A stretch of DNA of 64,000 bases from CAYNHZ01 sp964397445 (GTDB lineage: Bacteria > Bacteroidota > Bacteroidia > Bacteroidales > UBA932): positions 1 to 64,000 of the forward strand of contig CAYNHZ010000002.1 of assembly GCA_964397445.1 (NCBI GenBank), in the 5' to 3' direction. The position numbers and the translations under genes are program-made. The stretch's first letter is position 1. Each line of letters opens with the position of its first letter. This document shows, in pieces, positions 1 to 8,591 of this stretch. The notes beneath the pieces were generated by a model, which did no database searches, was not told the origin of the DNA, and saw only the letters and a list, made by a program, of their open reading frames with translations.

Positions 1-55
1 ACCCCCGACCAGCTGATTACAAATCAGCTGCTCTGGCCAACTGAGCTACATCGGC
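1..55 (-). tRNA. tRNA-Thr (anticodon TGT), 3' end cut by window edge
   Basis: Read on the minus strand, the acceptor 5' strand GCCGATG is followed by a D arm (GCTC...GAGC), an anticodon arm GCTGA / TCAGC with loop TTTGTAA, and the start of the variable region. The anticodon TGT (plus positions 19-21) decodes ACA threonine codons. The T arm and 3' acceptor strand lie outside the window. A promoter-like pair sits just upstream at 71-101. Confidence 0.93.
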
Positions 56-70
56 TTATTTTTGGGACTG

Positions 71-101
71 CAAATATATACTTTTTATTAAAACCTGCAA
101 A
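71..101 (-). promoter_or_regulatory. Bacteroidota-type promoter for tRNA-Thr
   Basis: On the minus strand a TTTG box (plus 98-101) is followed after 19 bases by TATATTTG (plus 71-78), matching the -33 TTTG / -7 TAnnTTTG pattern of the Bacteroidota primary sigma factor. The tRNA 5' end lies 16 bases downstream, so the tRNA is probably transcribed apart from feoB. Confidence 0.6.
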
Positions 102-121
102 AGTTTTTTATCTTTTTATCA

Positions 122-1411
122 TTAAAATATCAATAATCCTATTTGATATGCAAAAAAACTACATATCCACGCAACCATAAGGGTACTCATTATAGAGATC
201 ATTGCCCATTTCCACGATTCGCTCTCCCTCTTTATTGTCATAGCTGTTGCTACACAAGGGATATATAGAAGTGCAAATATCATAAACGAGAGGGCGCTTG
301 CCTTATTAAATCCCCCTTCTTGCCTCAATCTGTGTTCCAAAGAGATATTATCATCTCCCTCTTCTACCTGATATACAACCCCAAGGGTGCTTATGACAAA
401 TTCTTTTGCAGTTATCCCTGTAACTAAAGAGACACTCATTTTCCAGTCAAGACCGAGAGGTTTCATAATTGGTTCAACTGCGTGACCGAATTGTTCAAGG
501 TACGATGTACGTGTGATTTCATCCCCCTTTTTAATGGGAAAATAATCTAATGCCCAGACCAGTATTACAGCCAAAAGGACAACAGTCCCTATCTTCTTGA
601 GATACTCCCACGCTGCGCTCCACATAATATTTAGTGCCCTTTTTATTGATGGCCTCTTCATTGTAGGGAGATCAATTACATAGTCCTCTGATTTTTGTCT
701 GAAAAAGAGGAGCTTGTATAAGAGTGCCATTATTATACCTATTAGTATACTGCCAAAGTAGAGGAGGATCATCACTAAAACTTGATCATCGTGAAAGAAA
801 ATACCGGAAAAAAGGAGAAAAATGGGCATCCTCGCACTGCAAGGAATATATGGTATCATCATCATAGTGAGGATTCTATCTTCCCTTCTTTCAATCATTC
901 TTGTCGCCATAATGGCAGGAACATTGCATCCAAATCCCATAAGTAATGGGATAAAAGAGCTGCCGTGCAACCCTATACCGTGCATATATTTATCCATCAG
1001 TGTCGCTGCTCTCGGAAGATATTCTGTCTCTTGTAAAAAGGACATAAATAGAAATAGAATCAAAATGTTTGGAAGAAATGCCAAAACGGAGCCGACTCCG
1101 CTTATTAACCCTTTCTGAATAAAGTCACTAAACCAATTGTTTGATATGTTGCTTTTGACAAAATCCGAACATATTACCATCAACTCTTCTATCCAATTTT
1201 GAGGATAATGTCCAACTTTGAAAGTGCAGTAAAACATAAGCCATATAATTGCAATAAAAATAAGCAATCCCCAAAGTCTGTGAGTCAGGATTCTGTCAAC
1301 ACAGCTATGGGGATTGTTGCTATTATGGTTTAAAATATTTACATCTGAGTCTGTATCTCCACCTGCGTGCTGGATACCCTCAGTATGATTATGTCTATGG
1401 GATGATATCAT
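122..1411 (-). CDS. FeoB-type ferrous iron transporter, membrane domain only
   Basis: This 429-residue protein aligns by motif with the C-terminal permease part of FeoB, which carries Fe(II) across the inner membrane. It has the entry motif DRILTHR (39-45), the first gate motif GCNVPAIMATR (161-171), PCSAR (190-194), AKEF (335-338) and PCVAT (385-389), so the three conserved membrane cysteines are kept. About eight or more hydrophobic segments are visible. The N-terminal GTPase domain of normal FeoB (about 700-800 residues) is absent: the start codon lies four bases after the dxs stop, leaving no room for it. In its place is a 37-residue hydrophilic tail with six histidines (5, 7, 9, 15, 29, 35). 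The family assignment is firm. Whether it transports iron, and with which GTPase partner, is inference. Confidence 0.85.
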   Translation of the reverse strand: MISSHRHNHTEGIQHAGGDTDSDVNILNHNSNNPHSCVDRILTHRLWGLLIFIAIIWLMFYCTFKVGHYPQNWIEELMVICSDFVKSNISNNWFSDFIQKGLISGVGSVLAFLPNILILFLFMSFLQETEYLPRAATLMDKYMHGIGLHGSSFIPLLMGFGCNVPAIMATRMIERREDRILTMMMIPYIPCSARMPIFLLFSGIFFHDDQVLVMILLYFGSILIGIIMALLYKLLFFRQKSEDYVIDLPTMKRPSIKRALNIMWSAAWEYLKKIGTVVLLAVILVWALDYFPIKKGDEITRTSYLEQFGHAVEPIMKPLGLDWKMSVSLVTGITAKEFVISTLGVVYQVEEGDDNISLEHRLRQEGGFNKASALSFMIFALLYIPCVATAMTIKRESESWKWAMISIMSTLMVAWICSFFAYQIGLLIF

Positions 1412-1415
1412 ATAT

Positions 1416-3293
1416 CTATTCTTCTTTTGAGTTATGAACTTTCATTATCAATTGATAAATGTCTTCTGTGTTGTATCCGCAGTCTGTATAGAGCTCGGAA
1501 ACTGTCCCTTGCTCTATGAATCTGTCTGGAATACCAAGTCCGATCACTTTACAATTGATTTTATTCTCTGCAATATATTCGGAAACAGCGCTATGCAATC
1601 CTCCAATAATCGAGCCGTCTTCAAGGGTTATGATTGTAGAGGCTTTTGAGCAGGCATCTTTTAGAGCATCAATATCTATTGGCTTCAAGAAGCGCATATC
1701 ATAATGAATTGGTGAAACACCTTCTTTTTCAGCCATTTGTATAGCGTCTTTTCCCCTGTTTCCGATAGGGCCAATGGATAGAATAGCTATTTCTTTGCCA
1801 TCTCTGAGTAATTGCCCCTTCCCGATCTCTATCTCAGAAAACTTTTCATTTCTCCATTTTACCCCCTCTCCGATACCCCTCGGATACCTTATTATAGTTG
1901 TTCCGTATTTTGGAGTAGTGGCTGAATAGAGCATATTCCTGAGTTGGATCTCGTCTAAAGGGGAGACAATAGTTAGATTTGGAATTGGTCTGAAGAAGGC
2001 CATATCAAATGCTCCGTGGTGGGTTGCCCCATCTTCACCCACAATCCCTCCTCTATCAAGGCAAAACACAACTTTAAGTTTTTGTAGAGCAACATCGTGA
2101 ATAACACTGTCATAGCCTCTTTGCATAAAAGAAGAATAAATGTTGCAGAATGGGATAAACCCGGAAGTAGCAAGCCCTGCTGAGAATGTAACTGCGTGTT
2201 GCTCTGCAATCCCAACATCAAATGTTCGCTCCGGGATCTCTGACATCATTACATTCATTCCACAACCGGTAGCCATAGCGGGAGTTACCCCGATTATCTT
2301 CGTATTTATTCTTGCAAGTTCTAAGAGGGTTTCCCCGAAGACATCCTGGTATTTAGCTATATTGAGATCCCCTTTTTTAGTGCGTTTTCCTGTTTTCGGA
2401 TCAAAAGTGCCAGGTGCGTGCCAAGCAACCTGATCTTGTTCTGCAGGTTTGTATCCTTTACCTTTTTTTGTAGCAACGTGTAATAATTTTGGACCTTTAA
2501 TCATTTTAAGGTTGGATAGGGTTGTCACCATTTGGCCTATATCATTACCGTCAATCGTTCCGAAATATCTAAAGCCGAGGGATTCAAACAGAGAGCCGTT
2601 TTTGAGAATGGCAACTTTTGTGCTGAACATAACTTTTTGGATGAATTTTCTCAGTTTTGTAGCTCCAACTCCCTCCCAAACAGAATTTTTTATCTTGTTG
2701 TAGGTGGCAGATGTGGAGATTTTTAGCAGGTGGTCGTGAAGCCCTCCTGCAGCTTTGTCAATAGATATTTGATTATCATTTAGGATGACAAGGAGATCTG
2801 TCTTGAGCGATCCGGCATTATTCATCCCTTCGAATGCCATCCCCCCTGTCATCGCTCCATCCCCTATGACAGCAATAATATGACGATTGTCATTATTTAT
2901 TTCAGATGCTATTGCCATGCCTAATGCCGCTGATATTGAGGTGGATGAATGCCCTGTTCCAAAAGTGTCGTATTTGCTTTCGGACATTTTTGGGAAGCCG
3001 CTGATACCGTTGTGAGTCCTATTTGACTTAAATGCCTCTTTTCGACCGGTGATGATTTTATGGGTATAGGCCTGGTGACCTACATCCCAAACGACCTTGT
3101 CTTCAGGGGTGTCAAATACATAATGGATAGCGACAGCAATCTCTACAGCGCCAAGACTTGCACCAATGTGTCCCGGATTTTTGGCGCAGCACTCAATTAT
3201 ATATTCTCTAATCTCGGAACATAAGACTTCTAGTTCTTTAAGATTAAGTTTTTTAATATCTGAAGGATATTCTATTTTATCCAATAAACTCAT
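1416..3293 (-). CDS. dxs: 1-deoxy-D-xylulose-5-phosphate synthase
   Basis: Dxs condenses pyruvate and glyceraldehyde 3-phosphate to deoxyxylulose phosphate, the first step of the non-mevalonate isoprenoid route, in the cytoplasm. The thiamine diphosphate motif starts with GDGAMTGG (144-151) and ends with LNDNQ (171-175). Conserved histidines lie in GHIGASLG (41-48) and DVGHQAY (70-76). The transketolase pyrimidine-binding and C-terminal domains follow. The length of 625 residues is normal for the family. It lies 10 bases downstream of purA and four bases before the FeoB-like gene, so purA-dxs-feoB is a likely operon. Confidence 0.97.
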   Translation of the reverse strand: MSLLDKIEYPSDIKKLNLKELEVLCSEIREYIIECCAKNPGHIGASLGAVEIAVAIHYVFDTPEDKVVWDVGHQAYTHKIITGRKEAFKSNRTHNGISGFPKMSESKYDTFGTGHSSTSISAALGMAIASEINNDNRHIIAVIGDGAMTGGMAFEGMNNAGSLKTDLLVILNDNQISIDKAAGGLHDHLLKISTSATYNKIKNSVWEGVGATKLRKFIQKVMFSTKVAILKNGSLFESLGFRYFGTIDGNDIGQMVTTLSNLKMIKGPKLLHVATKKGKGYKPAEQDQVAWHAPGTFDPKTGKRTKKGDLNIAKYQDVFGETLLELARINTKIIGVTPAMATGCGMNVMMSEIPERTFDVGIAEQHAVTFSAGLATSGFIPFCNIYSSFMQRGYDSVIHDVALQKLKVVFCLDRGGIVGEDGATHHGAFDMAFFRPIPNLTIVSPLDEIQLRNMLYSATTPKYGTTIIRYPRGIGEGVKWRNEKFSEIEIGKGQLLRDGKEIAILSIGPIGNRGKDAIQMAEKEGVSPIHYDMRFLKPIDIDALKDACSKASTIITLEDGSIIGGLHSAVSEYIAENKINCKVIGLGIPDRFIEQGTVSELYTDCGYNTEDIYQLIMKVHNSKEE

Positions 3294-3303
3294 CTCTAAA
3301 TTG

Positions 3304-4569
3304 TTATCCTCGAATAATAGTCTCTTCTCTATCAGGTCCTATTGAAATTATATGAATCGGCACACCAACTTCTCTCTCAATAAAATCTATGTATTGTCTA
3401 AATTCAATTGGAAGATCTTCCTCTTTACGAATAGAGCTTAACTCTTTTTTCCAACCTTTAAATTCTTGATATACAGGAGTAATCTCTGCAAATGTATCGT
3501 AGGGTACTATTTTGCTCTCTTTGCCGTCAACTATATATGATGTGGCTGCTTTTATGGTATCAAAACTATCCATAACATCGGCTTTCATCATTATCAGACG
3601 GGTAACTCCGTTTAGCATTATTGCATATTTTAATGCAACGAGGTCGAGCCAACCTGTCCTTCTTGAGCGACCTGTCGTTGCTCCGAATTCATTCCCTTTT
3701 TTTCGAAGTGTCTCACCTGTCTCATCGAAAAGTTCTGTTGGAAATGGTCCGCTACCTACGCGAGTGCAGTATGCTTTGAATATTCCGAATACATCTCCTA
3801 TCGAAGAGGGTGCAACTCCAAGTCCGAGGCATGCACCAGAACAAGTGGTTGTGGATGATGTAACAAAAGGATATGAACCGAAATCTATATCCAACATAGA
3901 GCCTTGAGCTCCCTCTGCAAGGATCATTTTGTCATCTTGTATGTATTCATTTATGAAGTACTCACCATCAATAAGGTCAAATCCTTTTATGTAGTTTACA
4001 GCCTCTAACCATTCTTTCTCATTTTGATCTGCATCGTACTGAAAATCAAACTGTTTTAAAAAGGTTATATGTTTTTTCTTGAGTGCTAAAAATCTCTTTG
4101 TGAAGTCAGGAGCTACTGCATCTCCAACCCTTAAACCATTTCTTCCCGTTTTGTCCATATATGTGGGACCTATCCCTTTTAGGGTGGATCCTATTTTGGA
4201 TGCCCCTTTTGAGGACTCTGAAGCTGCGTCTATTATTTTATGGGTAGGGAGGATGAAATGGGCTTTTTTAGAGATCTTTATTCGTTCTTTAACAGGCACA
4301 TTAAGGACTTCTAACTTAGCACACTCTTCCCTGAAAATGATAGGATCTATAACAACTCCGTTCCCAATTATATTTGTGGTATTTGCTCTGAACACCCCCG
4401 AAGGAATGGTGTGAAGTACAAAACTTGTCTCCCCAAAGTGTAAGGAGTGACCTGCATTTGGGCCACCTTGAAATCTTGCTATTACTTGATAATTGTCTGC
4501 GAGTACATCTACGATTTTCCCTTTCCCCTCATCTCCCCATTGAAGTCCTAATACGACATCTACTTTCAT
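3304..4569 (-). CDS. purA: Adenylosuccinate synthetase
   Basis: PurA joins IMP and aspartate using GTP to make adenylosuccinate, the first committed step to AMP. The family P-loop-like motif GDEGKGK is at residues 12-18, with NAGHS following, and the 421-residue length is typical. Its stop lies 10 bases before the dxs start on the same strand, while ssb ends 52 bases upstream, so it may belong to an ssb-purA-dxs-feoB transcription unit or have its own promoter in the AT-rich gap. No oddities were seen. Confidence 0.97.
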   Translation of the reverse strand: MKVDVVLGLQWGDEGKGKIVDVLADNYQVIARFQGGPNAGHSLHFGETSFVLHTIPSGVFRANTTNIIGNGVVIDPIIFREECAKLEVLNVPVKERIKISKKAHFILPTHKIIDAASESSKGASKIGSTLKGIGPTYMDKTGRNGLRVGDAVAPDFTKRFLALKKKHITFLKQFDFQYDADQNEKEWLEAVNYIKGFDLIDGEYFINEYIQDDKMILAEGAQGSMLDIDFGSYPFVTSSTTTCSGACLGLGVAPSSIGDVFGIFKAYCTRVGSGPFPTELFDETGETLRKKGNEFGATTGRSRRTGWLDLVALKYAIMLNGVTRLIMMKADVMDSFDTIKAATSYIVDGKESKIVPYDTFAEITPVYQEFKGWKKELSSIRKEEDLPIEFRQYIDFIEREVGVPIHIISIGPDREETIIRG

Positions 4570-4621
4570 ACTTTTTAATATTTATTATATTTTTTATTTA
4601 TTTGCCAATTAGTTAAGATCC

Positions 4622-5071
4622 TTAAAATGGAAGGTCATCTCCGCCGTCCGACTCTGCCCCAGAAGATAGATCAATAGTTGGTTTATTGGATATCGATGGG
4701 CTTTGTTGAGGATAACTTTGTTGTGGTGAAGATTGATTGTCTGACTTTTTACCAAGTAATTGTAATGAATCTGCAACAATCTCTGTGATGTATTTTGTGT
4801 TTCCATCTTTGTCAGAATAGGATCGTGTCCTTATTTTACCTTCGATAAATAGCTGTGTCCCTTTTCTCACATATTTCTCTGCTATTTCAGCGAGTGTTCG
4901 CCAACATACTATGTTGTGCCATTCTGTTTGTTCTTTGAGGTCACCGCTTTTGTCTTTATACCTTTCTGTTGTAGCAAGTGTAAATGAGGCAGTTACTGCT
5001 CCACTTTCTAAGTGCCTTACATCGGGGTCTTTCCCGGCATTACCTATAAGCATTACTTTGTTTAGTGACAT
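4622..5071 (-). CDS. ssb: Single-stranded DNA-binding protein
   Basis: SSB coats single-stranded DNA during replication and repair. The 149-residue protein begins MSLNKVMLIGNAGKDPD, the typical start of the OB fold (about residues 1-105). A flexible Gln/Ser/Pro linker follows, then the acidic C-terminal tip DDLPF, the docking site for partner proteins such as RecJ-type nucleases and PriA. It diverges from the MFS operon across a 153-base gap. Confidence 0.96.
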   Translation of the reverse strand: MSLNKVMLIGNAGKDPDVRHLESGAVTASFTLATTERYKDKSGDLKEQTEWHNIVCWRTLAEIAEKYVRKGTQLFIEGKIRTRSYSDKDGNTKYITEIVADSLQLLGKKSDNQSSPQQSYPQQSPSISNKPTIDLSSGAESDGGDDLPF

Positions 5072-5151
5072 AATTCTTTATTTTAAATTCGACTTGCTAA
5101 GGTACTACTATTAAATGATAATTGAAAATAAAAGGTGGGTCAAAATTTATT

Positions 5152-5182
5152 TTTGCAGATTGTCTTAAAAAGGCTACTTTTG
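5152..5182 (+). promoter_or_regulatory. Promoter for the MFS-MFS-aldolase operon
   Basis: TTTG (5152-5155) and TACTTTTG (5175-5182) are separated by 19 bases, matching the Bacteroidota -33/-7 pattern. The first MFS gene starts 42 bases downstream. No clear matching promoter for the divergent ssb gene was found in the same gap. Confidence 0.65.
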
Positions 5183-5224
5183 AAAGTCAATAGTTATTAA
5201 TAAACAAATACTAAAACAATACTA

Positions 5225-6598
5225 ATGAAACAAACGAAGACTCTCTTGAGAGATACCCCTTTAAGGTGGGTTGTCTTAATTCTATTATCTTTAATGATGT
5301 TCTTTGCCTATATGTTTGTGGATGTTTTATCTCCTTTGAAAAGCACATTGGAGGCCACATACAATTGGACATCTGACACTTATGGCCTTTTTTCCGGGTC
5401 GGAGTATTTTTTAAATGTTTTCGCCCTATTTCTGATTTTCGCTGGGGTTATTCTTGATAAAATCGGGGTTCGTAAAACAGCAGTTCTCTCTGCTGTTGTG
5501 ATGGTTGTGGGGGCTTCATTGAAATATTATGCCATCTCTCCAGCTTTTTCAAATACTGCACTCGAGGCTTTCTTGAATAGTTGGTGGACATCTTTCCCTG
5601 CAACGGCTAAATTGGCCTCTTTAGGGTTTATGATATTCGGATGCGGAGTTGAAATGGCAGGTATCACAGTTTCTAAAGGGATTGTTAAGTGGTTTCAAGG
5701 TAAAGAGATGGCATTGGCAATGGGTACTGAGATGGCTATTGCAAGACTTGGGGTTTTTGCAATTTTTAGAATATCTCCAAGGGTAGCTGAGTGGGCAGAT
5801 AATGTTCACACCTCTGTTCTATTCATTTTGATCCTTCTGATAATCGGACTTATCTGTTCAATGGTTTATTTCTTCTTTGATAAAAATCTTGAGAAACAGA
5901 TTGGTGAAAGGGGAGAAGAGCCTGAAGATCCTTTCAAATTGAGCGATCTAAAGATTCTTTTCACAAGTAAGACATTTTTGATAGTTGCTGGGCTTTGTGT
6001 TTTGTATTATTCTGCTATTTTCCCTTTCCAAAAATATGCTTCAAATATGTTGGAATGTAATCTTGGTATATCAAGTAAGGATGCAAGTGATATTTTTTCT
6101 TGGTTCCCTATCGGTGCCGGCCTTCTTACCCCTGTACTTGGTAACTTCTATGATAGACACGGTAAAGGGGCTTCAATGTTAATGTTAGGATCTATATTGA
6201 TGATAGTATGTCACTTAACATTTGCTTTTATCCTCCCTGTGACAAAGTCTCATTTTATAGCATACTCTTCCATTGTTTTACTTGGAATATCTTTCTCTTT
6301 AGTCCCTGCATCTCTATGGCCTTCAGTTCCAAAATTGGTAGAGGGACGTTTCTTAGGCTCTGCTTATGCTGTTATTTTCTGGATTCAAAATATAGGTTTG
6401 ATGCTTTTCCCTATGTTGATAGGGGTGGTTCTTACAAAGACAAATGTTGGGGTTACAGATCCTACTATGTATAACTATACAGTCCCTATGATTCTATTTG
6501 CTTCACTTGGTGTATTGGCTTTCTTCCTTGGAATATGGCTAAAAGCAGAAGATAAGAAGAAGGGATATGGACTTGAATTACCAAATATTAAAAAATAG
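5225..6598 (+). CDS. MFS transporter (first of tandem pair)
   Basis: This 457-residue protein shows about twelve hydrophobic segments in two halves, with a longer charged loop at about residues 218-240, as expected for a major facilitator superfamily secondary transporter in the inner membrane. The loop motif KWFQGKEMALAMG lies near residues 155-167, and the half-repeat contains NFYDRHGKG, the usual MFS loop. The same GKEMA motif occurs in the next gene, so the two are paralogues. The substrate cannot be read from sequence; the KWF-GKE motif recalls MFSD1-like carriers (reported dipeptide transporters), a weak suggestion only. It is followed five bases later by the second MFS gene. Confidence 0.88.
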   Translation: MKQTKTLLRDTPLRWVVLILLSLMMFFAYMFVDVLSPLKSTLEATYNWTSDTYGLFSGSEYFLNVFALFLIFAGVILDKIGVRKTAVLSAVVMVVGASLKYYAISPAFSNTALEAFLNSWWTSFPATAKLASLGFMIFGCGVEMAGITVSKGIVKWFQGKEMALAMGTEMAIARLGVFAIFRISPRVAEWADNVHTSVLFILILLIIGLICSMVYFFFDKNLEKQIGERGEEPEDPFKLSDLKILFTSKTFLIVAGLCVLYYSAIFPFQKYASNMLECNLGISSKDASDIFSWFPIGAGLLTPVLGNFYDRHGKGASMLMLGSILMIVCHLTFAFILPVTKSHFIAYSSIVLLGISFSLVPASLWPSVPKLVEGRFLGSAYAVIFWIQNIGLMLFPMLIGVVLTKTNVGVTDPTMYNYTVPMILFASLGVLAFFLGIWLKAEDKKKGYGLELPNIKK

Positions 6599-6603
6599 TA
6601 TAG

Positions 6604-7980
6604 GTGGTTAAGAGAGTTACTTCCTTATTGAAAGATTCAAAATCGGCGAGATGGATAGTGTTGATCTCTCTATCTCTGCCGATGTTTGCATCTTATTTCT
6701 TTGATGATATTTTTTCCACAATAAGTCACCTGTTTCAAAATCCTCAAATGCTTGAACTCGGATGGAGCTCAGGTGATTATGGTTTTTATGGTGGTGCATA
6801 TTCGCTTTTGTGTGTTTGGGGTGGTCTTGTTATTTGCGGGATGCTTCTCGACAAATGGGGGGTTCGTTTCACAGGTTCACTTTTTGTCTCTTTGATGCTT
6901 ATAGGGTCAGTTATGGTTTTATATGCTATCTCAGAGAGTTTTGCATCGAGCAGATTATCTATTTATCTGCAAGGGGCGTTTAATAAACCATCACTTGCAA
7001 TAGCGTATGCAGGGTGTGCGATTTTTGGGTTGGGGAGTGAGATAGCAGGAGTGGCTGTAAATCGGTCTATTGCAAAGTGGTTTAGGGGCAAGGAGATGGC
7101 TTTTGCTATGGGTATTCAATTGGCTTTGGCTCGATTGGGAACAGCGACTGCGCTTATTATTGTTCCGAGGATTGTAAATACATCGGGATATGTCCCTTTT
7201 TCCGAAACGAGTAAACCTGCCATTATCGGTCTCATTTTAATAGTGGTTGGAGTGTTGGTGTGGTCTCTTTTTGTAGCTATGGATTATAAGTTTGACAGAC
7301 AAGCTAAGGAGTTGGCTATAAGTGAGAATAAAGTTGCCTCAAAGGAGGATAAATTCAAATTTTCGGACGTTATAAAGGTTTTGACCAATAAACAATTTAT
7401 ATTAATCTCTCTTTTGTGTGTTTTTTTCTATTGTTGTATTATCACTTTTAGAAAATTTGCAACCTCTATAATTATCCCAAGATTTGATATTGATGATGGA
7501 GTAGCCTCTTTAATGGTCTCTATGATACCATTTTCCACTCTTGTGTTCTCCCCTTTATTCGGTGCTCTTGTTGATAGATTCGGAAAAGGGACAAAGTTGA
7601 TGATTTTAGGTTCATTTCTTGTGTTTTTTGCCCATTTGACTATCGCTTTTGCACCCGGAATTCCTATTTTCGGATATATAGGTATTGCTGTTTTGGGATT
7701 GGGGTATTCACTTGTTCCTGCGGCTATGTGGCCGTCGATTCCTAAGATTATCCCTGAGAAAAATTTGGGTACAGCCTTTTCTTTGGTTTATTGGATTCAA
7801 AATATGGGAATGCTCTTGGTCCCTATATTTGTGGGGAGTATTATTGAGAGGAGCGGTAATCCTGTTAATGCCGAGTACCTTTTTATCTCCCTTTCAATAG
7901 TTGCAATACTGCTCTCCTTTTTATTTAGCCGTTCTTCAGATAAACATCCTGAGTTTTGTCTTGATAAAAAAAATAAATAA
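6604..7980 (+). CDS. MFS transporter (second of tandem pair)
   Basis: This 458-residue twelve-segment MFS protein is clearly related to its upstream neighbour: both have an N-terminal stretch of the form ARW(I/V)VLI followed by a DD or VD pair, the KWF-GKEMA-AMG loop (near 158-170) and DRFGKGTK or DRHGKGAS in the second half. The start is GTG at 6604, chosen because it aligns the N terminus with the paralogue; the next ATG would remove most of the first membrane segment. The stop overlaps the next start in TAATG, implying translational coupling to the aldolase-like gene. The pair may act as alternative carriers or as a heteromer; nothing in the sequence decides. Confidence 0.87.
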   Translation: MVKRVTSLLKDSKSARWIVLISLSLPMFASYFFDDIFSTISHLFQNPQMLELGWSSGDYGFYGGAYSLLCVWGGLVICGMLLDKWGVRFTGSLFVSLMLIGSVMVLYAISESFASSRLSIYLQGAFNKPSLAIAYAGCAIFGLGSEIAGVAVNRSIAKWFRGKEMAFAMGIQLALARLGTATALIIVPRIVNTSGYVPFSETSKPAIIGLILIVVGVLVWSLFVAMDYKFDRQAKELAISENKVASKEDKFKFSDVIKVLTNKQFILISLLCVFFYCCIITFRKFATSIIIPRFDIDDGVASLMVSMIPFSTLVFSPLFGALVDRFGKGTKLMILGSFLVFFAHLTIAFAPGIPIFGYIGIAVLGLGYSLVPAAMWPSIPKIIPEKNLGTAFSLVYWIQNMGMLLVPIFVGSIIERSGNPVNAEYLFISLSIVAILLSFLFSRSSDKHPEFCLDKKNK

Positions 7981-8591
7981 TGATTTCTAATGACTATAGT
8001 GGAGAAATAGCCGAATTTGTCAGGTTTGCTCACAGATGCGGAGATGCCTCTTTTTATAAGTGTAGTAGTGGAAATTTGTCAATGAGGGTGGGGGAGTGTG
8101 TTCTGATTTCAGCTACTGGGTCGTGGCTGCCTGTAATATCGGAGGGGGAGGTTTCTGTATGTAATATCTCCTCAGGTAAAATCTTAAATGGTGTTATCCC
8201 CTCTATTGAACACGTTTTTCATTTGATGGTGATGAAGAGCCGTCCTGAGGTAAATATTGTTTTGCATTTTCAATCTGAATATGCTACGATTGTCTCTTGT
8301 ATGAAGAATATCCCTACAAATTTCAATGTTACGGCTGAGGTTCCGTTGTATATCGGAAATGAGATCCCTATTATCCCCTTTTTAAGGCCTGGCTCATTGG
8401 AGTTGGCTGAGGCAGTTTCTAAGGGGTTGGCAGATCATAATTTAGTACTTCTTGCTAATCACGGACAGGTTGTGTGCGGAGAGAGTATGGAGGATGTATT
8501 TAGGAAGGTGACCTTTTTCGAGATGGCTTGTGGTGTGATTGTTAGAACAAATGGAGATTATTCACATCTTCCAGACGGATTTGTTTTATAG
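7980..8591 (+). CDS. Class II aldolase/adducin family protein with altered metal site
   Basis: The 203-residue protein has the fold signatures of the L-fuculose-phosphate aldolase / ribulose-5-phosphate epimerase family: SGNLS (30-34), the catalytic glutamate in PSIE (E77), the metal motif region LHFQ (95-98) and NHG (H161). In known family enzymes zinc is held by the two histidines of an HxH motif and a later histidine; here the second is glutamine (HFQ, Q98). Activity may therefore be lost or changed. It is coupled to the preceding MFS gene, which suggests it handles a transported compound, an inference. Its 3' end overlaps the convergent aroE gene by 34 bases. Confidence 0.82.
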   Translation: MISNDYSGEIAEFVRFAHRCGDASFYKCSSGNLSMRVGECVLISATGSWLPVISEGEVSVCNISSGKILNGVIPSIEHVFHLMVMKSRPEVNIVLHFQSEYATIVSCMKNIPTNFNVTAEVPLYIGNEIPIIPFLRPGSLELAEAVSKGLADHNLVLLANHGQVVCGESMEDVFRKVTFFEMACGVIVRTNGDYSHLPDGFVL

